Below, in pieces: positions 21,641 to 32,612 of a DNA stretch of 64,000 nt. The stretch spans positions 62,001-126,000 of the forward strand of contig NHNW01000016.1 of NCBI GenBank assembly GCA_002786025.1, read 5' to 3'. A program made the position numbers and the translations under genes. A model generated the notes under the pieces. The model made no database searches, was not told the origin of the DNA, and worked only from the letters and a program-made list of their open reading frames with translations. The stretch's first letter is position 1; every line of letters starts with the position of its first letter. This stretch comes from Zasmidium citrigriseum (lineage: Eukaryota > Ascomycota > Dothideomycetes > Mycosphaerellales > Mycosphaerellaceae).

Positions 21641-22151
21641 ATGGCACCCAGTATCTCAGCTCTCCTTTGCGGTGCGATGTTTCTACTATCGCACATGACC
21701 GCCGCCTCGCCGGCCGGTCCAACTCCAGATGAAGCTGCTGGATACCTCCAACAGCTTTATGTTCAGCCTGATGGCACTGTCACCAATCATACCGTCGGCA
21801 ACAAACTTGCTTACGATGCTACAACGCTGTACTTTTGTACGTACGCCCGGCTGAAAAACTCTCTACACACATCTGCTAATACTATGCGTAGACAAGGATC
21901 CCAACTGCAATGAGGTCAACTTCGGCTTAGAGTACCATAAAGGGCCGAACAATCCCTACGAAGCGCCGGTGGGCCCTTTCAACCCTTATACTACCTGGCA
22001 AGGCGTCAAATGGATTAGCGGTGTCTATCGAGACCTCATAGCCATGTGCTTCCAAGGTTCATCCTGCGCCAATGCAGTAGAAGTGACTCAAGATGGACGT
22101 TGCAACAATTATGGTGGAGCAGCTTTTGACAAGTTAGTCATCGAAGGTTGA
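21641..22151 (+). CDS. Small secreted protein with four mature cysteines
   Basis: Exons 21641-21836 and 21892-22151 (151 residues; one 55-base intron with GTACGT, GCTAAT and TAG). The first 23 or so residues form a signal peptide (MAPSISALLCGAMFLLSHMTAAS). The mature protein has four Cys (DPNCNEV, AMCFQG, SSCANA, GRCNNY), no membrane segment and no recognisable domain. Size, secretion and Cys content fit a candidate effector or extracellular protein, but nothing in the sequence shows a host role. The ATG is preceded by a CA-rich leader typical of fungal transcripts. Confidence 0.75.
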
Positions 22152-22517
22152 TTCGAGATCACTCGATTGGGCCATATTAGCATAGGCTTGGTTATTCCCA
22201 ACCAAAAGCATCTCCTACATGTTGCAGAGGAAGTAAGACAGTTCTTACAGTGGGAATGAAAGCACGCGATCTGCGTCGAGGTCTGGCATCTTCCTCCTAT
22301 GCCCTACTTGTGGTGAGATGCACTAGTGTATTGCAAGACATTCTTGCTCTCATGGAATACAAACTACGCTCGGCAGGAGAAGGCTTTTGCTTGTTTGTCT
22401 CTGGAACAGTATACCATGAAGCAGTTTTGTCAGTGAGTAATAGCCATTCAAAACCCCTTATCAGTGTTGATTGTTGTGGCCACTCCAGTAGCACACAAAA
22501 CAGTCAACCTGACAACC
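22152..22517 (+). other. Intergenic
   Basis: No gene is supported. Overlapping short open frames around 22250-22600 look non-coding. Confidence 0.45.
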
Positions 22518-22934
22518 ATGTTCCGACAAAACCAAAAGACCATCCTTCCAACAAACACACAAACAATTACAGTTCGACCGGGTCTGAGGCCCATCGAGTC
22601 TGAAACACCCGCCAAGTCGCCCCTGACCGCTGCCGCCACCTACCTCTCCAGCACATGGCAGTGGCTGTGTGGAGCTCGCTGGGACTACGTCGTCTCCATA
22701 CATGACTTCTCGACCATCACCCCTGAGCACATTGTCATTGGCTGCTACAGTACGCAAGCAGCAGCAGAGGAAGCCAGGGAGAACGCGCTCGAGACAAGAA
22801 AGGGCCGAGGTGGCAGAAGGATCTGGAGGCGGAGTGAAGAAATCCAGAACGAAGACTATGGTACTCTGATCGAGGACAGAGACAACCGGAAGTGCGATAT
22901 CATGGCCTTGGTGGAGAGAATGAGAGTCGGCTGA
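22518..22934 (+). CDS. Hypothetical charged protein, 138 residues
   Basis: The frame is open from 22464. The ATG at 22518 is chosen because residues after it are protein-like. It carries a central YLSSTWQWLCGARWDYVVSIHDFS segment, an Ala/Glu-rich probable helix (AAAEEARENALETRKG) and an Arg-rich stretch. No signal peptide, no membrane helix and no recognised domain. An open frame on the opposite strand (22461-22967) is less protein-like. It converges with the gene at 22964, whose stop is only 30 bases downstream. Confidence 0.5.
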   Translation: MFRQNQKTILPTNTQTITVRPGLRPIESETPAKSPLTAAATYLSSTWQWLCGARWDYVVSIHDFSTITPEHIVIGCYSTQAAAEEARENALETRKGRGGRRIWRRSEEIQNEDYGTLIEDRDNRKCDIMALVERMRVG

Positions 22935-22963
22935 TGGAAGGTCTTCCCGGCAGACAGCTGTAT

Positions 22964-23743
22964 TCACGATCTGCGTTTTGAGGCCGCAATCTCAATTCTC
23001 TCATCAATCTCTCTCAACTTGTGCCCTCGCTGTACTTCCTCCGGGGAAGGATTCGACAGCTCTGGAGTAATCACCTTCACCTCTTCCAATCCTTCATGCT
23101 TCTCGATCTCGGCCACAACCTGTCTCGTCATCACGCTCCAAGTCTTCGGTTGAATGAATCGTATCGTTTGAACTCGGATGAACCACAGAGATTTCAAGTT
23201 CGGCATGGACGATATCCTGCTCGCTATGTTGAGCATATCCCCGCCAACTAACGTGACGACAGAGAGCTTTGTGATTGCGGCCAGTCGTCTTGATCTCAAA
23301 GACGTAAGGAAAGCGTACAGATGTTGTACGAAGAGCCGGTTCGCTTGGTAGAAGACCTTCTCGGCTTCGTATCGTATTCGGCGGCATGTGAGAAGGATCG
23401 CTAGGACAGACGGTGGGTCGGTGGACTTTCGTCGACGAAGCCGCAGTCCGTGTTCTTCCAACTGCGTCGACTCCAGGACTAGCTCGTAGATATACAGACG
23501 GATTTCGGCGGGTATTGAAAATAGGGGCGAGGCGTCTTGCGGAGCAGCCTTTTGTAATCCTGTTCGTGCGTCCAGAGACTCCCGATCTTCGAATGGATGT
23601 GATGAGATTGTGCACTGTTCGGAGATGGAGCCTTGAAAATTGATGTAAAGACCACGCCTCGCCGCATGTTGTGAGTTGCGATCAGATGGCAGCTGATCGT
23701 CCATGAGCTCCCATTCTTCGTTGTCAGCAGTATCGCTTGTCAT
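22964..23743 (-). CDS. F-box-like / DUF7730 (2EXR-type) fungal protein
   Basis: A single exon of 259 residues from the first ATG at 23743; the frame runs 21 bases further to a TTG. The block SPLFSIPAEIRLYIYELVLE is the typical opening of the fungal 2EXR/DUF7730 family, which resembles a degenerate F-box. It is followed by LTCRRIRYEAEKVFYQANRLF, the usual second motif (L..CR.I..EA..ifY..N.f). The rest predicts a repeat-like alpha/beta region. These proteins are abundant and lineage-expanded in Pezizomycotina, and their biochemical role is mostly unknown. Soluble, with no signal peptide. Confidence 0.75.
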   Translation of the reverse strand: MTSDTADNEEWELMDDQLPSDRNSQHAARRGLYINFQGSISEQCTISSHPFEDRESLDARTGLQKAAPQDASPLFSIPAEIRLYIYELVLESTQLEEHGLRLRRRKSTDPPSVLAILLTCRRIRYEAEKVFYQANRLFVQHLYAFLTSLRSRRLAAITKLSVVTLVGGDMLNIASRISSMPNLKSLWFIRVQTIRFIQPKTWSVMTRQVVAEIEKHEGLEEVKVITPELSNPSPEEVQRGHKLREIDERIEIAASKRRS

Positions 23744-23962
23744 GTTGTCTGTCAATTTCCTCAAGAGATCTAATGTCTAATGACTAGAGCTGTCTTCCGA
23801 TGACACAGAAACATTGTGAGAAGACGCATGAAGAGCTACAGAGGCACTGCTGCCTCAAAGCTGATGCCTAGCGAATGCACGATGACATAGTTGTTTCCCC
23901 TTCATCGACGAACAGGTCGGGCTTATCTCCTCAAGTGAACAGACTTCTGAATTCATAACACA

Positions 23963-24805
23963 TCAGTCAACCCACCCCATTCCCTGACTATCTCTCTTGC
24001 CGTTGTTCATAGACACCCCGTACGTCGAAGTGCAATTGGTGTACGTGTAGCAATACCCGCCTTGCGGATCGTTCGCGTCCAAGAAGCTCACATTGCAAAA
24101 AGCATCCGCAGGGCACTCTGCATCGCTATGACAATGTATCGCAGAAGCGCTGCCGGGGCCGGACACGTACACGATGTTCTCGGTAGTGTTCGTACAATAC
24201 GCGTTCTCTCCGTCTGCGTCTGCTTGGCAGCGGCAATTGGCGCTACAGCCGTCGGTGCCGGGCTGTGTGTCCCTCGTTCTATTGACATAGAGGCCGGGAT
24301 CGGATGTATCGCAGCGAGGGAAGCCGGGCAGAGCTGGGTTGAGGATGCCAGCAACTATACAACAGTCGACGAAGACGAGTGAGAAAGCATCAATGCGGAG
24401 CCTAGCCGACTCACCAGTGACCGTTGTTGTTACAGTAGTGGTTGGAGTTGCCTCGATACAGGCGCATACAGTCTTGACTACGCTCACAACGGCGCTTTTG
24501 GTGAGCATGTTCAAGCCGCTCGAGCACTTGGCTGCGTTGTTCGCCGCGGCTCTTTCGTAGATATCGGCCGGAACATCGGGTATCGCGGTGCGTTTTGCGC
24601 GGCTTTTAGGTACTGTTACCGTAGCGGTCGTGGTGACGGTCGCGGCAGGGTATTTGGAGGAACAGTAACTCAATGCCGGCTTGTACGTGGCCAAGAGCGA
24701 GGAGAGCTGGCTGTAGGGTTGTTTCGTGCAAGCCGGATTCGAGGCTGCGATACTCAGATTTGCTGCGCAGAGGACAACAAGCGAGGCGAAGCGTGATATA
24801 CGCAT
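23963..24805 (-). CDS. Secreted Cys-rich protein with Thr/Val repeats
   Basis: Exons 24415-24805 and 23963-24354 (260 residues, 60-base intron). The frame is open far upstream, but the ATG at 24805 begins a clear signal peptide (MRISRFASLVVLCAANLSIAA). An N-terminal half with four Cys and two Thr/Val runs (ATVTTTATVTVP; TPTTTVTTTVT) precedes a dibasic-like KSRAKR site. The C-terminal half is Cys-dense with spacing like small EGF-type or trypsin-inhibitor-like modules (CSANCRC, CHSDAECPADAFC, GGYCYTYTNC). The Thr runs are likely O-glycosylated. No known family is recognised. It is probably an extracellular or cell-wall-associated protein. Confidence 0.7.
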   Translation of the reverse strand: MRISRFASLVVLCAANLSIAASNPACTKQPYSQLSSLLATYKPALSYCSSKYPAATVTTTATVTVPKSRAKRTAIPDVPADIYERAAANNAAKCSSGLNMLTKSAVVSVVKTVCACIEATPTTTVTTTVTGESARLRIDAFSLVFVDCCIVAGILNPALPGFPRCDTSDPGLYVNRTRDTQPGTDGCSANCRCQADADGENAYCTNTTENIVYVSGPGSASAIHCHSDAECPADAFCNVSFLDANDPQGGYCYTYTNCTSTYGVSMNNGKRDSQGMGWVD

Positions 24806-26070
24806 GTCGATGTCGTTGAAGCTGAGTCCCGACTTAATGCGTGTGGGATCGGTGGTTTTATTAGTATGCAGGCTGCAGAGGGCTGGACTCGTGCAGATAC
24901 TTGTGTTCACATGCATCTTGGACGGCGGAGTTCTTCGCCTACGATACGCTCCATTGGGAAATGGACAAAACTGACTGCCGAAGGCTTGTGATTTCAACAG
25001 AATTGATTGGCTGCTTGAGCGCTGCTGAGTCCTGGAATCTCCGTTGACTTTCCTGTTCCTGAAGTTCTCCATTGACTTACCTATCTCGGACGCAAAATGA
25101 TGCTAAGAGGGTTTGCCCTGCATCTTGTCAGCCAGCCTCTTGTGCGTACTAATACGTCAATCCCGGTCTAGACCAAGCTCCTGGACGCTGTGTGGGGAGA
25201 CCTCTCCTCAGTGCATTTGGACCGCTTTGTGCATAGAAGCTGAGTTCAGTCTCCCGCCGTGATCTCTCAGCTCGGCTGCTTCCATAAAGTCGAATCTGAT
25301 CTGGTAGTCGTCCTGCGCTGCAACGATCAAGCTGGTTGAAAGACTTGATAACGAAAGAACAGCAGACTGGGTGGCCCTGCAAACCTGGGCTGATGTCGAT
25401 TACTTGCAGGCCAGAAGACTGGATCTCGAGCGACGAAGCTTCACCCGAGACGTTCTCGCTGAGTCTCGTTGCCGGCTTCGGCTGCCGAAGAATTGTCGTT
25501 AGCCAGAGATACGCGGTCGCTCACGAGCCAACGTGAAATGTTCGAATCCCCACTAAGGAAGAATCACAGTATGAAGCCAGGAAATGCGAAAAGTGAACGA
25601 CACTCTTCTAAAGCGCAAAGGACCACCTTATTATTCTCTCCGCAACCAAAGCGCTCACATGTCGACAGTCCAAATCCTGCTGCGCAAAATCCCTACCTCC
25701 CCTCACGCCTACGCAATCATCTCGGCGTCAGCACAGCCCGGCGTTCAGATTACCCAAACGGGCCTCGCTCCCGCCAATGACGAGCGTATTCGCATCCTTG
25801 ACGTGAGAATGCCATGTGCGCAGTACCTTCTCAAGAATCATTTGTATTTCGCGACATATGCTCGCGTGGGCAGTGTCTGACGCTGCCAAGTGACAAATGA
25901 TGGGTACAGCCTCGTGGTTGTTCGGTGGCTTAGCACAGCCTCGCTTATCCTGGCCATGGAACGTCCGGCAGCGGATTCCATGTGATGACGTTGCGAGTAT
26001 ATGAGGGCGTGAGATCCGTTGCTGACGGTCTCTGCATCTCTGTACTTTACTTTTACGTTGGAGGAGCATC
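24806..26070. other. Intergenic, 1.3 kb
   Basis: No gene is firmly supported. A plus-strand frame at 25584-25880 (98 codons) has some protein-like stretches (MSTVQILLRKIPTSPHAYAI) but no domain or splice support. A B-box-like GTTCGAATCC at about 25539 has no tRNA stems. Confidence 0.4.
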
Positions 26071-26514
26071 ATGACAAACTGCTATATTGACGACGCTGGA
26101 TATACGGTCTGCGACGACGATGCATGGGATGATTGGGTTCGCTGGCTGGTTCTTGGATTGGTGGTAGGAGGAATCGTATTGCTTTTACTGGGATTCTTCC
26201 TGTTCTCGTGAGCACCTCATACCTTGAAGTTGAGGGGCCACCACTAACGGTCTCCCTGCAGATGCATCTCCGCCCGAAGACGAAACAGGGCCGGCATCAA
26301 GCCCTACAAAGGCACAGCTTGGACGCTCGGAGTGACACCGCCTGGACACGCCCCTCCAACATACACCAAAGACGTCGAGCTCGAGTCGCAGCCGCCTCCA
26401 GTATACACTGCTGCTGGGAACGATGTTCGGCCGGGAATGGAACAGGGTCTTCCGAGTTACTCACCGCCGGCACAGCAGCCACTTCCACGAGAGGGGCATG
26501 AGGCGACCCAGTAG
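26071..26514 (+). CDS. RCR-family single-pass membrane protein with PY motifs
   Basis: Exons 26071-26207 and 26262-26514 (129 residues; 54-base intron with a CTAAC branch site). A short extracytosolic N-terminus with two Cys precedes a transmembrane helix (about residues 29-46). The basic CISARRRNRAG stop-transfer and the KPYKGTAW block follow. The cytosolic tail has PPTY, PPVY and LPSYSPP. This is the plan of yeast Rcr1/Rcr2 (PF12273), which act in the endosome-vacuole route, affect chitin deposition and Congo red resistance, and use PY motifs to recruit the Rsp5 ubiquitin ligase. The match is by architecture and motif and is good for this small family. Confidence 0.75.
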
Positions 26515-26675
26515 TTGAGGATTTCTGTTTGGATAGATGTGAAAGGGGTTTTGGGAGACACATGATGTGGTTACGTCAGTCGTCAGTATGCATTTGGGAA
26601 GCGAAGGAGTTGGTGGGACTCATTAGCGATAACCAGAAGAGTATCGTTGTTGTAAATGGATACACCCGTTCTTAA

Positions 26676-27795
26676 TTACAACGACTGACGTTGAGATGAG
26701 TGGATGTCCCTCCGGGCATCAAGAACGAACTCAGCAGCTTTTTCAAATGCAGCTGCCTTCTCCTTCAGACCAATCTTGGCCATGGCCGGCACTACAAAAG
26801 CATCAGCCAACGATCCATCTCCCATAAAGCTCGAGGTAACTTACATTCACACCACCCATGAAACGCATCCTCAAAAACCTTCGCCTCCGCAACCCGTCCC
26901 CTCCCCTCCTCCTCAAACTCCCTCCTAACCCTCTCCACAAACCTCATCTGCTCATCAACAAGCACATCGATCCCCGCAACAATAAGCAGCACATTCCGCG
27001 GCAAATTCTCAATATCTCTCAGACAAGGATTCAATCTGACGTCGTTCTTCGTCGAGGCCCTGACAGGTCCAGCGTAGGCATCATAAAGCGCCAGGAACAC
27101 CGCAATAGGGTCTTTGGATGGGGGATTTCCGCTCTTGGGTTTCTCCCAAGGCGGCAAACGCATATCAACAGGCCCATAGAAGCCCACGGCGGCTTTTGCT
27201 CGGTTGTGGGCCATGTACATGAGATTGGCGCCGGCGGAGAAGCCGGAGACTGTTAGTTGGGAGAAGTCTGCGCCCAATTCGTCTCTGGCATGCACTTCGA
27301 GCCAGTCGAGGGCGTCTTGAACATCCTGGTGGCCAGATCAGCCCATCAGGCACTCAAGGATTGATGCGGAATATGACAGACCTCATGAGCAGCAGGAAAA
27401 CCCCACCTCGGCGCAAATCGATACGCCACTGCAACAACCACACTCCCCGTCCTCCTTTTCAACATATCACAGAACTCAATGTCCACCTCCGGCGCCCCTC
27501 CGACAAAGGCACCGGCGTGGAAGTTTACGTGAAGCCCGCCGCCAGTTCCATTGCCGAAGACTAGGGCTCTGACGGTTCGGCCGTCTCGGACTGGGATCCA
27601 GATGACCCGGTAAGCGTTGCTGAATGTCCAGGGGAGGGTTTTGATGGCGATGGTGAGGAGGGAGAGGGGTTGGAGGAGGAGTGGGCGCCAGCGGTAGGGC
27701 CAGGGGATGGGGTGGAAGGGGGAGAGGGCGGAGAGAAGGGGTTGCAGCCAGGAGAGGAGAGTGTGTAGGAGCGATAGGGGTGAGAAGGACATCAT
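26676..27795 (-). CDS. Alpha/beta hydrolase fold-3 esterase/lipase-like protein
   Basis: Exons 27382-27795, 26845-27325 and 26676-26791 (336 residues; introns of 56 and 53 bases). The N-terminus has a hydrophobic, probably membrane-associated segment. The oxyanion-hole motif is VNFHAGAFVGG, a variant of HGGGF. The nucleophile elbow is GFSAGANLM, the acid is in the VAGIDVLVDEQ block and the His in AFHGWCE. These are the marks of the hormone-sensitive-lipase-like fold-3 family (PF07859). The last exon is supported by a splice donor directly after HGWCE. The likely reaction is hydrolysis of a carboxyl ester; the substrate is unknown. It diverges from nothing close and lies head-on to the RCR gene. 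Confidence 0.82.
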
Positions 27796-27993
27796 CTCGT
27801 AATGAACGGATATCGTTGTGCGAAGTGGAAGATGGATATGGGCGATTTGTTTAATGCTCAGCTCGCATTCGCTTGGTCTTGAAGGCTTGGCCAAAAGATA
27901 GCTCGTTTCGGCCAGGTCCACGTGCAGGTGTGCTACACGACTCATCAGCAAGCCTGGCCAACTTCAACAAACCTCCTACTCACCGGATGCCAG

Positions 27994-30168
27994 CTACACA
28001 ATCCTCACCGTCCGCGTTTCAGCATCCGCAAACCAATCCTCCCAATTCTCCCACGTCCCCAACTCTCCCCACCCTTCCCACTTCCTGAAATTTCCATCGA
28101 CAAAATCTGCTCCATCGGGTCCAATCGTGAGGGTCTCAGCACCGACCACTACTGATTTGCTTGCGCCGAGCCCGACTCGCTCGTGTACCCCGTCCCCTCG
28201 CGGGGAAAAAATCAATACGCAGACGAAAGTTCTCTCCTCGGTGGGGACGGTGTATAGCAAGAGACAAAGTACTTTTCCCTGGACTCTCGCCTCGGTCGAG
28301 TCAGTGACGGCATTGGAGTCGACGCTCTGTCTGTGAATCCAGTGGTTTCTACTTTGCGCTTCTGACACGATGAGGCAGTCCGGAATGACGATGTTACCCT
28401 GTAGGCCGGCTCGGCGGACGCAACCGGCTCCATATTGATCGCTTTCCCAGTCCGCTTCAACCACCCTCCCTCGTATATCGATGTAGCCGCCAGTTTCAAG
28501 CTCTCCGAGCGCATTGTCGGTCGATGGCGTACATTGTGCGCGCAGCAGCTCGATGTGGCTCTGGACTTCGACCTCTGTCGGAAGTTCTGCGACTTCATCC
28601 CGCAAGATCTCTGCTGCCTTGACGTAAGTACAATAATTTATCTCACCCTCCACAGACGTCCAAGACCAAGATGGTAAGGAGTTCGACAATGGTCTCCTCA
28701 AAGCATCCGGCTTCTTCCTGTTCGGGAGGACCTTAAACCAGCCCAAGCAACGAGTCATGTCGCTCTCCCAAAGGCCCGCCAGATACTGCGTGCGTAAAGC
28801 TGCTTGAAAGTACGATGCGATGCCAGAGAGAGCGGGCAGTCGGTCACTGGCGTATGTGAGGCGCCGTGCAGAGAAATCTCGTGCCACCCTTCGCCATGCA
28901 TCTGGTCGGACATCTATGTTCTGGTCAGTTCGTGTTGGCGGGGGTGCCTTGTCGCCCGTCCATCCTCGAGGTACGATGCCGTGTTCACAGAATGTTGTAG
29001 TCACGCAATTCCAGGTGACGACGGAGTCGGTGAAGTCGATGATGCGGGTCGAAAGGAGTCGTTCTTGGTAAGTCCTGGACTTATTCAGCAGATGACAGTG
29101 ATTGCCGATTCAAGACCTACCATCCTCGCTCCATAAGTGGCCCTCGGAAGGTGCAGTCTTTGACTCGCAATCTGGCTGTCTTACGGACTCGCAGAGATAC
29201 GGGGCCGTATTCGGCGTCAATGTAACTTGAATATACTGTCTGCACCGACAGACGAGTGTTGGCAGCTGGTGCGTCAGGGCCCAAGAACGGTGAGCGACTG
29301 TCTGGCGACATGACTACCCCAATCGTCAATAAAGCATTTCGGTATATGTCACTCATGGTTTGAGAGTGCCGTGCCCAGTCACTGCGATCGTCCTGGATGA
29401 TGCACAGGCTGTCGATCCACAGGTACTGCACCCCGAGTTCGTGGGCAGTCGCAATAGCGTCTTGGAAGACTCTCGGCAAGTCGTTCCATGCAATGCGTTC
29501 CTGAAGACGTGGGAGAGAAGTCATAGTCGTGTGTAGAGGTACGTGGTCTCCCCAACAATAGCTCAGGGCAATATACCGACCAGAGGGTTCGTGCAAACGC
29601 GTGTCGACAAGTCTGATGTCAGTCTCTCCGCAGTAAAGCAATCGTGTAGGGACCCATTGGTGGCTCTGGCTGGCTTTACATTGCTCGTGTGTCTCTAGGC
29701 AAGTTGTCAAGGATTGCTGTAGGAAATCCCACATTGATGCATCTCCGGCTGTGTGCGCCACGTCACGGAAAGAGTCGTTGCTGCCAATATTTAATCTGGA
29801 GTCTAGAAATGCCGTCAACAGTGCCTCTCAACTGTCAAAGAGCATCCATGTTCATTACCACTTGTCGTGTAAATCTGGAACTCGGTCAAGAATTTGGCCG
29901 CGCCATCTGCGTGGTAGATGTGGATGAAGACGAGGCCCAGAGCGAGGGTCAAGACTCGTATGTTGGCGTCTCGCTGTGCTGTAAGGTCTTGCACGAATTT
30001 TGTAGACTCGGCAGACTCCAGTGCGCGGAGAAGGAGGCGGCAATTTGGACATGACGAAGTGCGTAGGCCCGTCACCCACTCGGCTGCCGGAACCTTCACT
30101 TGATCTTTTTCCTCCTCGTATGTCAGGTTGCGGCAGTAGAGGCAGCGCTGTGAATCATTCGCCGACAT
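27994..30168 (-). CDS. HET-domain (heterokaryon incompatibility) protein
   Basis: Exons 29859-30168, 29121-29802 and 27994-29074 (690 residues; introns of 56 and 46 bases). The N-terminal region has a CLYC..CPNC zinc-ribbon-like pair. The HET domain then shows YIALSYCWGDH, PRVFQDAIATAHELGVQYLWIDSLCI and, across the second splice, RGWTYQERLLSTRIIDF. The C-terminal half (PSWSWTSVEGEI) is typical of fungal HET proteins. HET domains trigger or transduce programmed cell death in allorecognition, and many genomic copies have unknown roles. No NACHT or WD repeats are present, so this is the short HET-alone class. Confidence 0.88.
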
Positions 30169-30828
30169 GGTCTTTGGGCGAGCATCTTGTTGAAGAGAAT
30201 GGTATTGATGAATATAGTGAACAAAAGAAATGTTGCCTCACGCTAGGCAGCTCCTTCGGGTTGAGCTTTGAGATTGGAGATGTGGTATCGAGTTCTGCCG
30301 GACTGTTTAAACCAGCTTTGCTCGCAAGTAAAAGGTAGTTATGAAGTCAATGAAACGCTGCTGACTTTGGCGACATTGTGAGTTGCAGTGAGACGGAGGG
30401 CAAGAAGAAGAAGAAGAAGAAGAAGAAGAAGAAGAAGAAGAAGAAGAAGACGGAGAGGAGATGTGGTCTAAAAGTGGCTCAAAGCCAAGTTGAAGGCGGA
30501 CTAGCGTCTGTGATCTTAACCGCCAAAAGCCATGGGACAGACTCTGAGGACCAACGTGCCAACTTCAGGAGGTGCAATTCTTCTTCTTTGAAATCATCAA
30601 CTGCATCGAAGAAAGATGTCAAATGCCTCGTTGTGCCTTGGGCGAGAACATCATTTCCATTCGAGTATGCCGGACTGATGGCGTGGCCGGCTTCGCGAAC
30701 ACGAGCGATGCCGCTCCTACGGGCCCGAATACGTGGCCTCGAATATTGCCGTCAATCCTGTGCTGTCTTGATCCTTCCTTTGACATCAACCTGGATAATG
30801 TCATCAATATCTACATTCGGCGAATGTC
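30169..30828 (+). other. Intergenic with a microsatellite
   Basis: Divergent promoter region between the HET gene and the Zn2Cys6 regulator. It contains the AAG repeat listed separately. Open frames through the repeat encode only poly-Lys and are not credible genes. Confidence 0.5.
30402..30450 (+). repeat. (AAG)n microsatellite, about 16 units
   Basis: Uninterrupted AAG repeats run for 49 bases. They lie in the non-coding region about 380 bases before the regulator's ATG. Such runs commonly vary in length between strains. Confidence 0.9.
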
Positions 30829-32121
30829 ATGGATGCACGAGCGACTTCTTCACCGAGCTCGAGTGAGCAGCGGCCACGGCGCACAATCAAAGCCCATCGC
30901 AAGTCCCGCCGAGGATGCTTGACCTGCCGAGGCCGCAAAATCAAGGTGATCACATCTTCCTTTGCTGACACCCAGTCTCCTAATTCATGACAGTGCTGTG
31001 AACGCCGCCCACAATGCGCCAATTGCCTCAAAAGCGGGCTGAATTGCGAGTACCCAGACCAGCAGCCTACAGCTGTCTCGACCAGGATCGGGAGCATTCA
31101 GTATCAGTCCAGTGGTTACAGTCTACGGGACATGCAATTCTTTCATGACTTCGTTACTGTCAGCTTTCCACATCTGCCACTCGACAGCGATAGTGTCTGG
31201 AAACAGGACGTTCCGATCCTGGCACAGCAGCATGAGTTCTTGATGCACGCCATGCTGGCAGTCGGTGCATCACATCTTCACGCTAACACCAATCTGGAAT
31301 TGAAGCACACAGTCGAGAGACATCGAGCCATGGCCATGCGCGGGCTGACCGATTTCGGGAGCAAGGATGAGACCTCGTGTGCGGACATTGCTGGAAGAGT
31401 GGACAGACTCAACGCCCAGCTGGCGACTGCTTACGCACTGACGTTTTGTGCCGCATATATGGGCGACTCTACGAACGTCTTCATAATCTTTGTACGGAGT
31501 GTGGCATCATTGTCCATGCAAATTATGGGTTCTGGCTACTCGTCGCCTTTCTTCCCCGGTGGCGGTCGGTTCATCAGCGCGACAGACCACATAGACACCA
31601 TGAGACCCCGACTCGCCGGCGCTCCCAAGTTACTCTGCAGCAATGAGATCGGGCAAGCTCAAAAGAGTCTGGACAAAATCGCGGAACTATGCATCTTCAC
31701 CCCTGTGGAATTGGAGATCTGGACCAACATGCGACAGCTGACGGAAAAGATCGACAAGCCCTTCGATGCATACTGCCACGTCATTGACATCTGGAACATA
31801 TTCACTGCCATGAACGCAGAGGATCTCGAACGCTTCGCAGACACGTCCAATATTACGTCGAGCGCTTTGCAGGCGCATTTCTTGGCTTTCAAGCAGCTGC
31901 TGACGCCTTGGCTGGAACTGCAACGGTCTCCTGGACGAATGAAACATTCAGTAGCGAGGAAAGTCATTCCACCACTGACAACACCGCCAAATCTGGATGG
32001 TGACTCGAAAGCCATGTTCGAGTGGCCTATTCAGTACCTCGGAGCTGAGCCACATCGCCCTATACCTGAGAGACACTCGCCAGACATCGTCCAACAGCAA
32101 GAATGCGAAGTCAAGTCATGA
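30829..32121 (+). CDS. Zn2Cys6 fungal-type transcription factor
   Basis: Exons 30829-30945 and 30994-32121 (414 residues; a 48-base intron with GTGATC, GCTGAC and CAG). The intron splits the zinc cluster between the third basic residue block and Cys41. Joined, it reads C31-x2-C-x6-C41-x6-C48-x2-C51-x6-C58, flanked by RKSRRG and GLNCEYP. The cluster is followed by a region like the Upc2/sterol-regulator or Pro1-type C6 proteins: LRDMQFFHDFVT, QEHEFLMHAMLAVGASHL-like and an Ala-rich helix. It is nuclear and DNA-binding by family, with unknown target genes. The long frame at 31132 alone would lack the DNA-binding domain, so the upstream exon is preferred. Confidence 0.85.
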
Positions 32122-32612
32122 GCCGTGCAATCATAGAGCATCAGTGCGCGTTCGCGCACTGATCCTCCAGTGGACCATGGCGAGCCGCGGTGGGAGCGAA
32201 GACAGTCTTGGCATCTCATAGTAGGTCTCAGAGACTGCACACAAGCCTTAAGATGGCGCTCAGTAATTCTCTCCATACATCAGTAGAACCTGTCTATGGT
32301 CAAGGAGACGAACCAAATACTTTCTTCGACTGTCGGCGCGAAAGGCATATCATGTCGCTTCTAGCGGACAAAAGTCTCGGCTTGCAGGGGAACATCGCCA
32401 CCACGTCATCAGCTCGCTGGGAGAAATGTAGGAGCTGAATGATACACTCCTAGACTATTGAACTCACTGCCACCACCACGGAACCAGCGAAGCGCTCGAC
32501 AAAGCTCAAGATCCACCATTTCGAAGCGAGACCAACGACCTGAAGCGGTTGCCATCTCTGGCACAGTGATCTTGCTATTGAGACACCCAGCCTTACCCAC
32601 CGGTCGAGCATC
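32122..32612 (+). other. Intergenic
   Basis: No gene or RNA is supported between the Zn2Cys6 regulator and the membrane protein gene. Confidence 0.5.

Noticed and set aside
25500..25570. tRNA-like GTTCGAATCC on the plus strand
   Set aside because: The flanking bases do not form a T stem or acceptor stem.
29803..29858. Shorter splice of 32-34 bases in the HET gene
   Set aside because: Below usable intron size; the 56-base choice has a branch site and keeps the frame.
30378..30866. 162-codon open frame with a poly-Lys run
   Set aside because: It exists only because of the AAG microsatellite; the rest lacks protein-like composition, and the real start of the regulator is at 30829 in another frame.
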